A DNA stretch of 50,000 bases from Symbiodinium natans (GCA_905221605.1 CAJNDS010000891.1:578288-628287), one strand, 5' to 3'; positions 1 to 12,440 are shown, numbered from the stretch's first letter. Translations and numbers: made by a program. The notes: generated by a model from the sequence alone, not told the origin.

Positions 1-1549
1 GCCTAGACCCCACATTCCTTGAAACCCTAGCCTCTCGAATCCAGCCCTAAAGCCCTGAAGCCCTAACCCCTAGCCCTAAACCCTAAACCCTAAACCCTAA
101 ACCCTAAACCCTAAACCCTAAGCCCCCGAACCTCGGAGATGAAACCCTACGGTCTTCGGAGCGTTGAGGCATGGACCCAGGTGCAGCCGCTGGTTGCCCG
201 GCAGCTTTGCTCCTGGCGCGTTGACCCAGGTTTAGGGTTTAGGGTTTAGGGTTTAGGGTTTAGGGTTTAGGGTTTAGGGTTTAGGGGCTAAGGGTTTAGG
301 GTTCAGGGTCTAAGGGTCTAAGGGTTTCAGGGTCTAAGGGTCTAAGGGTCTAGGGTTTAAGGGTTTAAGGGTTTGAGGGTTTAAGCGTTTAAGGGTTTAG
401 GGTTTAGGGTTTAGGGCGCAATGGAGGATAGGAACTCGGTTCCCACTCTTACTGGCTGAGCGCAGTGTTTAGAAGCCCTTTAAGGTGGCACGCGCGGGTC
501 AAACTTACGAAGGTCTCATGAAGTGCCAAAGAAGCGTGCACAAGGCACAAGTGCACCCATATCTATGGGTAGTTGCATGGACTCTTGGTATGGGTTCTTA
601 AAAAAGGGGAGCCCTCATATACCCCTTATCCCATACAACCCAAGGGCCAGAAGCCTTTCAAGGAGGTAAAAACTTCAGAACCCTGAAAACGAGGCAAGGG
701 ACTATCATAAGCTCTTGACCCATTTTGGAAGTACTTTCATGCCCAAGCCAAAGCCTATGTCGGTGCATTGACACATGGACAAGTCCAAGGACTAACGCCC
801 CCGGAACCCTAGACACAAAACCCAATCAACCCTGCACCCCTAAACACCCAAATCCAAGGCCCCAAGCCGCAAACTCGAAAACATTTCAAGCCCTTGTGGA
901 ACCCCAAGATTCCAAACTCTATAAACCCATAAACCCTATAGACCCTAAAAGCCCTATAGTGCCCTATAGCCTAAATCCCCTATGAAGCCTATAAACCCCA
1001 AATCCTAGGCCGAAACCCTAAACCCTAAACCCTCTCGACTCTATAGGCCCTACGGACCCTATAGACGCTAGACACCCTAACCCGAAACCCTGCAAACCCC
1101 AAAACCCCTGTGAACCCTGTAAACCCCATGAACCCTTATGAACCCTATCAACCCCAAAAAACCCTAAACCCCAAAACCCTAAACCCACCCTATAACCCCC
1201 GTAAACCCCTGAACCGCTAAACCCTAAACCCCTAAACCCTTCACTCCTACAGCCTAAAACCCTAAACCCCTAAACCCTAAACCCTAAACCCCAGACCCTA
1301 GACCCCGGACCCCCTCAGGCGCCCAAATGGCCTCCTTTGGCTTGGACATCGCGTGGCAGCCATTGGCGCCCTGGGGGCACGTGACCTCCAAAGCCGGCTG
1401 AGTCCCCGTAACACACACCGCTCTCCCTGGGGCTTTATGTAGGGTCTCTAGTGGCGTTTAGGGTTTTGGGTTTAGGGTTTAGGGTTTAGAGCGTCCTCGA
1501 TGTCTGCAGGGGTAGTAGTTCAGCGTGCCCATGCTTTCTCGAAGCAAGT
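1..1549. repeat. Telomere-repeat mosaic, no gene
   Basis: Interstitial telomeric sequence. There is a CCCTAAA block at about 60-121, a TTTAGGG block at 231-286 that decays into GGGTCTAAGGG variants to about 415, and degenerate CCCTAAA-like text from about 780 to 1310. Short unique GC-rich pieces lie between them (122-228, 420-780, 1310-1450). The two orientations follow each other within 150 bases, so this is not a terminal telomere. The short open frames here run through the repeats and show no coding character. Confidence 0.85.
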
Positions 1550-1702
1550 CTAGCAAGAAGAAGTGCCCAGACGCTCGAGGTCCTGCATCTCATCGTCGGC
1601 GTCGCGAGAAGCCTCCTCCGACATCTCGGTCCTTCGGGCGCGCTTTGAGCACCGAACGGTCATGGCGATCAGGACCTTCTTGTCCCCTGCCGTAAGCGGC
1701 AT
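1550..1702 (-). pseudogene. Possible host coding fragment, 50 codons
   Basis: A minus-strand frame opens with ATG at 1702 and ends in TAG at 1550. It has GC-rich third positions and a non-repetitive composition: a basic patch (KRARR) followed by an acidic stretch (SEEASRDADDEMQDLERL). This is unlike the GFRV-type peptides that telomere repeats produce in neighbouring frames, so it may be an exon or gene fragment. No family was recognised. It lies between a telomeric block (about 1455-1490) and a TA-flanked foldback element (1930-2070). It could equally be chance. Confidence 0.25.
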
Positions 1703-1929
1703 CTTAAAATGTCTGGTGTGGTTGTTGCCTGATGTAGTTGCTTGGCTGCACTCAGGAAGGTAGCTAAAAATGAAACTTTTAGCTGCCTTATTAAGAAACC
1801 CAATTGACCCAAAAAGGGTAAGGATCTAAAGCTACAGTAAAGTACCACAAAGGTTGCTGCCTAGCGCCGTGCTGCCTATGCAGTTGCCTATCATTTCTAA
1901 GTGGGACCGGCGCGGAGTGTTAACCTGTA

Positions 1930-2070
1930 CTTGAAGGTTCATGGTACTTATTAACCAATTATAACAGTACTTATAACCCAGACTATAACTATGTTTGGGC
2001 ACTTAAGGGACTTATAAGTACAGTTATGAGTCCAGTTATAATTGGTTAATAAGTACCATGAACCTTCAAG
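1930..2070. mobile_element. TA-flanked foldback MITE, family 1, copy 1
   Basis: An inverted repeat begins CTTGAAGGTTCATGGTACTT and ends with its reverse complement, matching over about 38 bases on each side. TA lies at both borders (1928-1929 and 2071-2072), as expected for a Tc1/mariner-type target duplication. The 141-bp interior has no coding capacity. A second copy is at 16289-16478. The missing transposase and the two copies with matching ends support a non-autonomous element. Confidence 0.8.
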
Positions 2071-2840
2071 TAGGGAGCACAAGGGAGCTGGTGACCTACG
2101 GGTTAGGGAGCGCAGGGCACTTGCTGGGGGGGGGCGGGCACACGGAAGGAACCCGGGGCTTCGAAGGGGTTAAAGTGCCCTTTACACCCTGAAGGGGTTA
2201 AGGAAGGAACCAGGGGAAGGCAACCATGCAAAAGCACTCTAGAAAAGAACGTTACGGCAAAAATCGGCCAAAAACGGGCTGTAATACCGATACAAAAAAG
2301 CAAAACGGAAAAAGCGAGCATCACAGAGCACCCTTGGTCCTCCACCCCAAATTCCCCTCCAAGAACCCGACCGCACCCTTAAAGCCCTTGGTCTGGCAGG
2401 CCTCCATTTTAGCCACCAAAAGGCTTAAAAGACGGGGACCCCAGGATTTGTTCGTACCCGCAATGAAAAATGCCGTTTTTTAGGACTGAAATCGATGGTT
2501 TTGTGCACCTCTCCATTTTGCCCATCTTGAAACCCTAAAGCCTATACCCTACGGAGGCACATGGACACTCATGGAGTAGGGACCCGAAGCAGTCCAACAG
2601 GGGACCCTCAACCCTAACTCCAAGCCCTACACTTCACAAGCCCTAGACGGTTCACAGAGAACTTCGCTAATCCCTAGACCCTGTTTTCCTATCAGTCAAA
2701 CAGGGGAACCTCCACCCTAAACCCGCAAGCCCTACACTTCATTCAAACCCTAAGAGGTTGCAGAGAACTACTCTAAACCCTAGACCCATTTTTCCAATCC
2801 GCCTAAAATCTGAACACCCTGAAGCAACCCGGGAGGCTTT

Positions 2841-2933
2841 CTTACTTCTCCAAGAACCACGGGAAAGAAAAGGTCAACCTTCATGACTCCTACTACGTAA
2901 GGAAACTCCAAAAGTTTAAAGTTCAACTCTTGG
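2841..2933. repeat. Dispersed repeat A, copy 1
   Basis: About 93 bp starting CTTACTTCTCCAAGAACCA, followed by a purine-rich stretch, GACTCCTACTA and a GTTCAACTCTTGG end. Related copies lie at 23656-23707 (cut short by a telomere block), 23896-23996 and 49146-49240. No terminal inverted repeat was noticed. It is a dispersed, mobile-looking or segmentally duplicated sequence of unknown type. Confidence 0.65.
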
Positions 2934-2937
2934 CCTA

Positions 2938-3045
2938 GACCTCGGAGTAACCTAGGATTAAAATGGGTACCCTTTTTGGTTTTAAGGGGATTTTAAGGGA
3001 ACCCCAACCCTAAAAGAAGGAAAAAAGGGCCTACTCCGTGGTCCT
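2938..3045. repeat. Dispersed repeat B, copy 1
   Basis: Contains GTACCCTTTTTGGTTTTAAG, an AAGGGAACCCCAACCCTA core and AAAAAAGGGCCTACTCC near its end. The same order of motifs recurs at 12336-12440. The ends (GGAGTAA... and ...CTACTCC) are short inverted repeats, so this may be another small foldback element. Confidence 0.6.
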
Positions 3046-3579
3046 AGTATCCCTAAACCCTAGACCCTAAACCCTAACCCCTAAACCCTAATTAAACCCT
3101 AACCCCTAAACCAGGGTTCGGCTTCAGGGTGCAGGGTTGAGGCTTCCATAGACCTTGTTAGTGGTTAAGTGAGGTTTCTAGTTCATGGTTGGGATCGTAT
3201 TAAAAAAACAAATATGTACCTTATTGGGTTTGAGTACCCTTAGAAATGTAAAATGTGACCCAACTATGACCAAGGTTTCGAGAACTGTCCATCTTGCACG
3301 ACCTGCCTCACGCCGTTGCACACCGCCTTCCCCGCAGTTTCCGGGGACGCCTGGTCGGAGGGCGGTGGACGAGCGAGCCTAGGGGTAAGTAGGGTTTACG
3401 GTTTAGCGTTTAGGGTTTATAAGACATAGGGCTTAAGGGTATTCAGTTGCAGGGTGAAGCATTTCGAGCCGTGGGCCGAGGCTTCAGAGCTCAAGATCAT
3501 ACGCTGGCTCTTCGTTGCTTGGGCACCACCCTTGTCAAATTTGGTTCAGGGTCAGCTGCTGACAGCATGCGGCTCTCGG

Positions 3580-3680
3580 GGTTCTTAGTAGGGGACGAGG
3601 GAATGAGGTGCCCCACTTCCCCCTATACCCTTGAAGGGATTATATAGGGTACCTCATTCCCTCATTCGCTACTAAGAACC
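3580..3680. mobile_element. Small foldback element
   Basis: A 101-bp inverted repeat. GGTTCTTAGTAG at 3580-3591 faces CTACTAAGAACC at 3669-3680, and the match continues imperfectly for about 34 bases on each side (around GAGGGAATGAGGT). The centre is a short spacer with no coding capacity. No clear target-site duplication was seen, so it is a MITE-like palindrome of uncertain class. Confidence 0.6.
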
Positions 3681-5504
3681 AGGGTCAGAGCCCCACCAAA
3701 ACATGACAAATGTATTTTTCCTTATGACTTGGGGGTTCTTCAGCAAATGGTAGTTCATTGTGTCTTTACTACGATTACCTAGTATTCAGATTAGTCCCAG
3801 TATTCCAATGCTTACTGTTGCTACTGCAACTGCTACTGCTGCTCTTCATCATTGATGCTATTGCTAATGTTGCTACCAGTACCATGTTTATGTTTGGTGC
3901 TTTTGAGACCCTTAAACCCTAGGGCTTAGCTTGAAGGTTTGCGACTGTGAGAGTTTGTCATAAGGTCTGAAGGGGGTGGGGGGGGGCGTCTGATGGCCAA
4001 GGATTGGGGCCTTTGCGTTTCCGCGATGTTGAATGGCCTGGTTCAGGACTATGTGGGACCCTAAACCCGCGAACCCCGAACCCGGAAAGCTGTAGCCTCT
4101 GTTGAGTCTCCAGCGTGTGCTTGTTGCTTGAACTTCGGGAATTGCAGGTCTAAACCCAAAAGCCAAACCCTAAACCCTAAACCCTAAACCCTAAACCTAA
4201 ACCCTAGACCCTACTCGTCCGCTCGCTGGGTGGCGAAAGACAGGGTTGAAGGCTTCGCGTAAGCACTAAACCCTCATTAGCCACCCTAGGGGTCCATGAA
4301 CCTATGTAGTAGATACTGGGGCCCTAAGGCAGCTATTTGGGAACCCCTTTAAGGCCCAAGTATATACTATCTAGGTACATGGACCCTTAAAGCCATATGG
4401 TCGGTTCCTTAACTTAGGGTCCCTTTTTGGGTAGCCCAAAATCAGGCGAGGGGCTGCCGTATAGTCAGGACCCCAAAAGGGACCGTATTGTCAAGAAATG
4501 ACCTTACAAACTTTCGAAAACCCTCATAAAAACCCTACCAACCCCTAAGGCCCTCATGAAACCCTCAGTAGACCCTCATGAAACCCTAAAAGTCCTATAA
4601 ACCCACAGGTAAGCCTTATAAACCTTCATCAAAACCCTCGGGTTCGTTACTTTCTAGGGGAACCTGGAACCAAAAAAGGGAAAAGGGTACCAGTGGGCTA
4701 CGAAGCATAAAGCCCTAAACCCCAAACCCTAAACCCTAAACCGTAAACCCAAGAAACCCTGAGGTAGCTCGGCAGTGGCAGAAGGCCTAGGCATTCGCCC
4801 CACTCACCCACGGTCCAGATTGACGCCTCGGGGTGGCACTGATATAAGCAGGTTTAGGGTTTAGGGTTTAGGGTTTAGGGTTTGGGGTTTGGGGTTTGGG
4901 GTTTAGGGACTTCAGAATTTTGGGTTTGAGGCCGCACATAAGCTTGACAATTGCTGGCGCTGGCAGATGTTTTGGGATGTATTGAACGGGCTTGGGGTTT
5001 GGAGTTCATACGCTTTGGGGTTTGGGATGTTTTGGAGGTTTAGGGTTTAGGGTTTAGGCTTTAGGGTTTGCGATGTGTTGGAGGTTTAGGGTTTACCTAA
5101 CCCCCCCCCCAAGTATGCAAAATTATAGGCCTGTTCTGGGTTTGGGGCCATTTGTTGCAAACCTTAGGGGTCCAGGTAGGGTTCAGGGGCTTGCTGTCAG
5201 GGCCTAGGGTTTCTACGCTTTAGGGTCTGGGACTTCGGGTTTGAGGTTTAGAGTTGCAAGGCCATACTCCCCTCCCCAAGTGCTGCTCGCGCGCCGGCAG
5301 ACAATCCTAAAGCCCTCGCAGCTGTAAACCCTAAACCCGGACCCTATCAAGCCAACCCAGAGGAAGGTCCTAAACCTTGCGCTTATTTCTAAGGACAGCC
5401 CTTTTGAGAGGGGCATGTGGTACCACCAGATGGGCGTGACAACCTCTGACGTTACTCGGTTGGACCACAGAGTAGCGGCTACTTGTACAAGATTCCAAGA
5501 CCTT
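3681..5504. repeat. Telomere-like mosaic without a gene
   Basis: Telomeric blocks at about 4166-4210 (CCCTAAA), 4716-4750 and 4853-4910 (TTTAGGG passing into TTTGGGG) are separated by unique pieces. A dispersed motif with AAGTATATACT and TACATGGACCCTTAAA lies at about 4290-4395 and recurs in variants near 24165-24210 and 48530-48670. There is a poly(C) run near 5100. I see no gene. Confidence 0.65.
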
Positions 5505-5568
5505 TCATCTGCTGAAGTCCTGATAATCCCAAACCACCAAACCCGAAGCCCTAAACCCTAAAAACGCT

Positions 5569-5805
5569 CTCGTGGTCATGTACTCGATCAGATCCAGGCT
5601 TTCTGCTTGGAGCTCTTTGTTTTCTTGGTCCGTGGCTTTTGCCAGCTTGAGTGCTAACTGCCTATTTGCCAGTAGTCTTGTCTTGAGTTCATAGTGCGCT
5701 CCTTGATCCTGCTTCCCTGCTGATGAAAGCGCGGACATGAGGCTTGATGATGAGGAGCCAGGGCGCATGGAGAAGGTCTTGAGCGGTAGAGCTCCTCGGT
5801 GGTGA
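5569..5805 (-). pseudogene. Possible host coiled-coil gene fragment
   Basis: A minus-strand open stretch, with ATG at 5768 and an open frame upstream, encodes a serine run (GSSSSSLMSALSSAGKQDQG) and then a charged helical segment (NRQLALKLAKATDQENKELQ) typical of a coiled coil. Downstream of about 5569 the frame runs into telomere-derived sequence giving GFR peptides, so the coding character stops at the repeat junction. It may be an exon or truncated pseudogene. No family was recognised. Confidence 0.35.
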
Positions 5806-7046
5806 TCTCGTCAAGCGCTGCCCCAGACTCGCGGGCGACGTCACACTCAAAACCTTGCCCCTTGCGAGGCGTAGGTCAACTTTGTCCCGGCGCTTTTGAA
5901 GGGAACGGCAAGACCGACTCCATGTCGGCCAACAGCTGCATTTTGGCTTGAGGGTTTATGGGTTTAGGGCTTTTGCCTCCCGTCGAGCGGCTGCTCCACG
6001 GGGGCTACGTCAGGGTTGATGTAGAGGTCTAATTTGGGTTGAGGGCTCCGGGCTCAGGGTTGCTTTAAGCGCTTAGGGTGTCAAGATTTGGGGTTTAATG
6101 GCCACATCCCCAACTTAGGTATGTGGACTGACTGCCGGGATGCTCTGCTCCCTGGTGCGTGGGGGGGTTGTAGGGGCGCCCTAAACCCTAAACCCTCGAC
6201 GGCCCTAAACCGCCAAAAACCGCAACACACACTGCATCTCTGCAAAAGTGTAAGCGTTCAAGGGTTCTTGGGGTTTCGGGTTTAGGGTTTAGGGTTAGGT
6301 GGCGGGGGGGGCGGGGGGGCACCGAAGCCCTGAAAACCCAAAACCATAAGCCGACAGCGCACGTCCCGCAGCCTCTGCACTGTACCGACCGACCCCTTGC
6401 GGGCTTCAGGTTGTGGGGTGTACCCTTAACCCTAGACACTCTAAACCCCAAAACCCCTGAACACCCTAAACGCCCTAGACACCCTTAACCACGAAACGTC
6501 CTAAGTAGTCTATTGTAAAGTCTAAACCCCTAAACCCAAACACACGAAACCGCTAAAGCCCAAACACACGAAACCCCTAACCCCCAAACCCACGAACCCC
6601 ATAACCTCTAACACACCACATCCTGAAACCCTAAACCCTAAACCCAAAACCCAAAACCCTAAACCCTAAACCCAAAACCCTAAACCCCATGGACGCCCCA
6701 AAAGGTTGCTGGGGCTCCGGGCGCAGCGTGGCACGTCAAACCAGGCGCCGTCCACGCCGCAGAGGAAGCCACCTGGCAACACACCGCGGCCCCTAAACCC
6801 TAAACCCTAAACCCTAAACCCTAAACCCTAAACCCTAAACCCTAAACCCTAAACCCTAAACCCTAAACCCCAAACCCCCAAACCCCCAAACCCTAAACCC
6901 CCTAAACCCTAAACCCCAAACCCCCAAATCCCAAAAGCACAGCTTAAGCACTCAAAATCTCTCTGCCGGCGGCACTGCCCTCGGGGAGGAAACCCACATC
7001 GCAGGGCACGGCGCAGGGCCCGTCAGACCTGAGAGCAAGCTTCAGG
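5806..7046. repeat. Mosaic of unique pieces and telomeric blocks
   Basis: GC-rich unique sequence (5806-6170), degenerate CCCTAAA text (6180-6700) and a clean CCCTAAA block at about 6790-6869. After it come CCCCAAA variants and a unique segment (6935-7046). No gene is seen. Confidence 0.65.
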
Positions 7047-7189
7047 TAGGGTTTAGGGTTTAGGGTTTAGGGTTTAGGGTTTAGGGTTTAGGGTTTAGGG
7101 TTTAGGGTTTAGGGTTTAGGGTTTAGGGTTTAGGGTTTAGGGTTTAGGGTTTAGGGTTTAGGGTTTAGGGTTTAGGGTTTAGGGTTTAG
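7047..7189. repeat. Interstitial telomere array, TTTAGGG x20
   Basis: An almost perfect run of about 20 TTTAGGG units, one of the longest clean blocks in the window. It is flanked on both sides by unique sequence, so it is interstitial. Confidence 0.95.
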
Positions 7190-7293
7190 CACGTTTGGGG
7201 TTTAGGGCTCTCACATAGAGCTGCCAAGGTTTACTTCGGCTCGGCTAGCCCTGTAAAGCATCTGCAAGAAAAGTCCTGAGGATGAACCTGGTA

Positions 7294-7489
7294 CCCAAAG
7301 AGCCCAATAATCCTTAAGTAGGGAATATTGCTTAATGTATATAGGGATCCTTAATATTGCTTAATGTATAAAGGGATCCTTAATATTGCTTAATGTATAT
7401 AGGGATCCTTAATATTGCTTAATGTATATAGGGATCCTTAATATGATTTAAGGGATATTCCTTAATTAAGGGATATTGGGCTCTTTGGG
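7294..7489. mobile_element. TA-flanked MITE, family 2, with internal 29-bp tandem repeat
   Basis: The termini CCCAAAGAGCCCAATA and TATTGGGCTCTTTGGG are exact complements, with TA at 7292-7293 and 7490-7491. The interior holds four tandem copies of a 29-bp unit (7324-7439, AATATTGCTTAATGTATATA then GGGATCCTT). A degenerate copy lies at about 25235-25350, and a third, split by telomere repeats, at about 20566-20725. The element is non-coding, so non-autonomous. Confidence 0.8.
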
Positions 7490-9577
7490 TAAACCCAAAC
7501 AAGGGAAAGCATCTCAACAAAAAGTCGCAAGGGCCTGCAGTACCCTGAAGGGTCTAGGGTTTAGGATTTAGCGTTTAGGGTTTAGGATTTAGGATGTATG
7601 GGACGGGGGAAGTTTCTGACGGTTTCGGGCAGTGGATCTACCAAAAAGCGCACCAACCCCCCCCCCCCCCCCTCCCCCGCCACAACGCCCCTAAACACCC
7701 TAAACACCCCGCCCGGGATGGGTCGCCGGCCATGTTCGCCCGAGACATGCTGCTTGTGTCCAGTTGGCGGCGGCGTTGGCCACAAGCCTGGGTTTTGCGG
7801 CTTCCGGGTTCAAACCTCAGCAAATCCCAAAAACCCCAAAAACCAAAAACCAATGCATAGGCTTAAAAGCCTCAAAGCCTAGAAGCCTAGAAACCAAAAC
7901 CTGCTAGAGGATGAGCCACAACACACTCCGGGCTTATAGGGTTTGGGGTTTTACGGTGGGGCACCTTGGCAGCACCAAGCCTGCCGGCAGGGGTTTATTA
8001 AGGATATAAGGAGGGACCCCTCGAAGGGACCCTTAATCTTCTTCCTCTAGATAACTATATAACCCCTTTATATACCTTATATAGTCCCCATAAACCTAAG
8101 CAGCCCCTAAATAACTCCTAAGGTTCATAAGGGTCCCTCCTTTAGTCCCTTGAGTTTAGGGTTCTGCATGACCTGCGCAAAGGTAGACACTGTGGCCGCG
8201 AACCTCACGGAGTTTTCCTTCGGAACCCAACAACGCGCAGCCGGCAGAACTTCTGTTGCCGGCAAGAGCTCGGGGACCGTAAGCCGTAAGCCCCAAACCT
8301 TAAACCCTAAACCCTAAACCCCAAACCCTAAACCCTGAACCCTGAACCCTAAACCCCAACCCCTAAACCCTAAACCCCTCAGGGAGCGGCGGGGGCTGGC
8401 CGCAGGTGGCAAACGCATCGCTCTGCCGCTCAACCGTGACCGGTTGCAGCACCTCCACAGGAAATCAACAAGACATCAAGGGGGTTTAGGGTTTAGGGTT
8501 TAGGGTCTAGGGTTTAAGGTTTAGGGTTTGGGGGCTTAGGGTTCAGGGTTACAACCCGGCCCTTTTCTCCCGTCCCAAATGCAAGTCTTACATCAAGCCA
8601 GGGCGCAGCATGGACAGCTCACCAAGTCCAAGAAAAAAAACAAATCTGACCCCGGCCCTTCCCATCCAGGGTTTAGGGTTTAGGGTTTAGGGTTTAGGGT
8701 TTAGGGTTTAGGGTTTAGGGTTTAGGGTTTAGGGTTTAGGGTTTAGGGTTTAGGGTTTAGGATTTGCCTCGACGTCCACGCTGTAGCCCAACTTTTGTGC
8801 GAGCTTGCCTGGGCGTGCAAAGTCTCACGGAAAGCCAGGACAAATCTCACAGCCACAAGCAGATGGAGCTACACGAGCCTGTGCTTATAGGACTTAAGCC
8901 TACCGAGAGCTTCCTATTCGCGAAGCTCCCCAAGCTTTGGGTTTATCGCCCTAAGCCCTAGACCCGAAACCTATACTGAACTTGGAACCCTAGCAAAAAT
9001 TAGTGTTTTTTTTCTGTTTCTTCGGAAATATAATATGGTACCCAAAAATAAAAAACTATTTCCAAGTACCCCTAAGAAACCCAAAAAGAGCGATTCGGTG
9101 AGGCCTCATGGGTGGATCTCAGGATGTACCAGAGGTCAGTCGCTATTAATTAAGGGGTGTCGGGAGGGACACCCTGAATCTTATTCCCGGATACAACCCC
9201 CATACAGACCTTATATGGTCCCTGTATACCTAAAGTAGCCCCAAGAAAACCCTCCAAAATGATCCCTCAGGTCCCGTTGAAGGGTCCCTGCTTCTAGTCA
9301 CTAGTCGCTTGAAGCTCGAAGGCGGTGTGCCCTAAGCCACCGACCCATCAAATCCCTGCAGCCCCCACCTTCCGTGGTGCCGCGGATCCCTAAGTAAGGT
9401 GCGCTTCAACTCAGGGTTTAGGGTTTAGGGTTTAGGGTTTAGGGTTTAGGGTTTAGGGTTTAGGTTTAAGGTTTAGGGTCCGCCGACCCTGGCGGCGTGT
9501 TGGATGGGTTGGCCACCCACACCGCGTAAACTCATGGACCACAGGCGGTTTCGCACAGGGCATCCTACACCCGACCC
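7490..9577. repeat. Repeat mosaic without a gene
   Basis: Includes a poly(C) run near 7660, CCCTAAA blocks at 8300-8380, TTTAGGG arrays at 8669-8761 (about 13 units) and about 9416-9478, and a dispersed repeat of about 150 bp at 7996-8155 recurring at about 9160-9300 (both with a TATATAGTCC/TATATGGTCC core and an AGGGTCCCT end). Open frames are short and mostly overlap these repeats. Confidence 0.65.
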
Positions 9578-9690
9578 CACCCCCCCCCCCTCCCCCCCCC
9601 CCCCCTCCCCCCCCCCTCCCCCCCCCTCCCCCCCTCCCCTACCCCCCCCCTCCTTCCCCCCCTGCCCCCCCCATTGCCCCCCTGCCCCCC
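9578..9690. repeat. Poly(C) tract with interspersed T
   Basis: About 110 bases of C-runs broken by single T or A. Every long open frame across it encodes only proline on one strand or glycine/arginine on the other. It is a low-complexity tract, strongly strand-asymmetric and prone to G-quadruplex or i-motif structure. Confidence 0.9.
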
Positions 9691-12335
9691 CCATTGTGGA
9701 AGGCAGCTTTGCGGCTGGCCCACCCCCCCACCCTCCCACCCAGACCCCAACCGCAAACCCAAACCTTAAACTTGTTCTGCTGCGGGGTCGGCGGCTTGAG
9801 CCGGAGGCTCTTAAATTTAGGCCGAAGGGTTTAGGTAGATGGACATTCAGGGGCCATCTTCACCGTACCCCTGAGATGCAGGCCTTCAAGTAGGGTTTGG
9901 GACAACCGTCCTAAACCAACTGTACCTCTAAACCCTACACCGCCCTTTGTACGCTCCGTGAAGCGGACAATGGCTTTGCCACACTCCAATCTCAGAGCGG
10001 TGGTGGGCCGCCCAGGGCCGCGCAAGCAAACTGACACAACAACTCATCAACCCTAAACCCTAAACCCTAAACCCTCATCGAGGTCCAGCAATCGTACTCC
10101 GCCGACAGCCTTGGCGTCTCATGCCCGTCAGAGCAGTCTCTCCTTCTTTGTGTTAGGGTTTAGGGTATAATGAGGGTTTAGGGTTTAGGGTTTAGGGTTT
10201 AGGGTTTAGGGTTGAGTGTTTACGTCGGGGCGTTCCCCCACGCGCCGTTTTGGCGCAGCTCCAGAAGGCTGCGCAGCACCACCTCCTGCCCGCCCCTAAA
10301 CTCCCCCCCCCTCTACTCCTGAACCGAACCCCTAAACCCTAAACCCTAAACCCTAAACCCTAAACTCTAAACCCTAAACCCTAAACCCCAAGCCTCCAAA
10401 CCCCAAGCCTCCGAACCCTAAGCCCTGCAATCTGAAAGCGCCAAGGCCCCCACATCTCGAATCCCTACCCGCCCCCCTCCCCCCCCCGGCCGAAGCCTAA
10501 ACCCGCTACATAAACAAACTCCCTAAACCTTAAACCCCAAACCCTAAACCCTACACCCTATACCCTAAGCCCGAAACCCTAAACCCTAAACCCGAAACCC
10601 TAAACCCTAAACCCTAAAACCCTAAGCCTTAAACCCTAAACCCTAAACCCTAAACCCTAAACCCTAACCGAGGCCGGCGGCTGTGGAAGTCCAAAGCCAA
10701 GCTGGATGTGAGGCGCTGGGCGGTCGCCTGTCGCCGAAAACGGCACCCAGTGAGGCGGGGATCTGAAGTATGGGCCCTTAATTTGGGTTTAGGGTTTAGG
10801 GTTTAGGTTTTAGGGTTTAGGGTTTAGGGTTTCGGGTTTAGGGTTTAGGGTTTAGGGTTTAGGGTTTTAGGGTCTGGGGTTGGGCCTAAGGTTTCGGGTG
10901 TCGGATTTGGGGCTTAGGGTTGAGGGCTTAAGGTTTCGGCTTGGGCCTCTGGGGTTTAGGGCCTCGGGCGGCTTCTCGAGAATTCTTTGGGCTCACCAAA
11001 CCCTACACCCCAAACATTAAACCCTAAACCCTAAACATTAAACCCTAAACCCTAAACCCTAAACCCTAAACATTGAACCCTAAAACCTAGAAACCCTAAA
11101 GCACACACCTTGGTGCTCCAGGGCTCTAAAGGGCTCCGCTACGTTGTAAGCTCTACTGTGAAATTTCCTGTTCAGGGTTTAGGGTTTAGGGTTTAGGGTT
11201 TAGGGTTTAGGGCCCAGAGCATTCTTAGTGTTTCTTGCGCCTACAAAGAAACAAAGCAACGACAGACCCAGTGATTAGGTTAAGGTCCGACTTGGTAACT
11301 TGAAGAAGGCCAGACCCACCAGGGATGGTGCGGATTGAAGCCCTGGGCTTCTGGTGCGTTATTGTGGCTTTAACAAGCGCACCCCAAACCCTGAACCCTT
11401 AACCCTGAACCCTACCAGAGACCCCCCCCCCCCCAAAAAAAAAAAAAAAAAAATCTGTATCCCTACATCAAGATAATGGTTCTGTGGGGGCTAGCTTTCA
11501 TGTAGTATATGCGCACCTAAACCCTACCAGAGACCCTCCCCCCCCCCAAAAAAAAAAGAAATAAATTAACAACAGCATCTGTAGCCCTGTATCAAGAAAA
11601 TAGCTCTGTGGGGGCCAAAAGGGGGTCTAAGGCAAGCCAGAGACCCAAACCCCAAGCCCCGAGCCGCAAACCCAAACTAACCCTAAACCCCGAACCCTAA
11701 ACCCTAAACCCTAAACCCCAACCCTAAACCCTAAACCCTAAACCCTAAACCCTAAACCCTAAACCCTAACCCCAAACCCTAAACCCTAAAACCCTAAGCC
11801 CTCAGAGCCACAAACCCCAAACGGCGCTGCGGCCTCGGCAACGTTTTCTGCCTCGGCTTCGTCGAACTCAAGCCTGGCGAGCGAGGAGCGCGGGGTTTTC
11901 CATGCGGGCAGGGCTGAAGGTTTAGGGTTTAGGGTTTAGGGTTTAAGGTTTAGGGTTTAGGGTGCGACTTCGTGGAGGGCACATGCGTGGCGCCAGAGAA
12001 AAGATCAGCACAGCGGCTGAAGCGATCTGCAAGAAGTGCACAAAACAAAACTGCTGGCAGATATGAAGTAGGGTTTTTATTTCTTGTATCCCCAACGGGA
12101 CACCAAGTATAGACACTCACCAATATAAAAAAAGGAACCTCATATACACTCCCCAATAACAGAAAGATAAACCCTACATCATATGTCCACCGGGCTGCCC
12201 CACAAATGAGATGACATCGTTGTCGTGGGAACGTCCGTCTGCTTCAGGCCATGAGTGCGTTCCATACTACCGAAGCCCGCATGCCGAATCCGAAGCCCCA
12301 AATTGAAGCTGTGTAACGGTCATAACAAGTACCAG
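9691..12335. repeat. Repeat mosaic without a gene
   Basis: Telomeric blocks at about 10048-10075, 10160-10213, 10328-10387, 10560-10670, 10785-10865, 11020-11080, 11173-11212, 11688-11797 and 11920-11962, in both orientations. A near-duplicate pair lies at 11415-11505 and 11526-11620, each with a poly(C)-poly(A) tract followed by ATCTGTA and GGTTCTGTGGGGG-like sequence. The unique piece at 11960-12335 has no recognisable protein. Confidence 0.65.
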
Positions 12336-12440
12336 ACCCGGGAGTAAGCTAGGAATAAAAAGTGTACCCTTTTTGGTTTTAAGAGGATTACAAGGGAACC
12401 CCAACCCTAGAAAAAGGAAAAAAGGGCCTACTCCCGGTCC
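12336..12440. repeat. Dispersed repeat B, copy 2
   Basis: Matches 2938-3045 with substitutions. It begins near GGGAGTAAGCTAGGA and ends with GGGCCTACTCCCGGTCC, so its ends are short inverted repeats. It has no coding capacity. Confidence 0.6.

Larger units (their letters stand above)
2071..3579. repeat. Repeat-rich host sequence without a gene
   Basis: Holds a GC-rich unique segment (about 2090-2500), degenerate CCCTAAA text (2520-2820), two dispersed repeats (2841-2933 and 2938-3045), a telomeric block at about 3048-3110 and a unique piece at 3120-3380. Open frames here overlap the repeats or show no recognisable protein, so none is called as a gene. Confidence 0.7.

Noticed and set aside
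9473-9893. Proline-rich and glycine-rich open frames on both strands
   Set aside because: They are produced by a poly(C) tract; no other coding sign.
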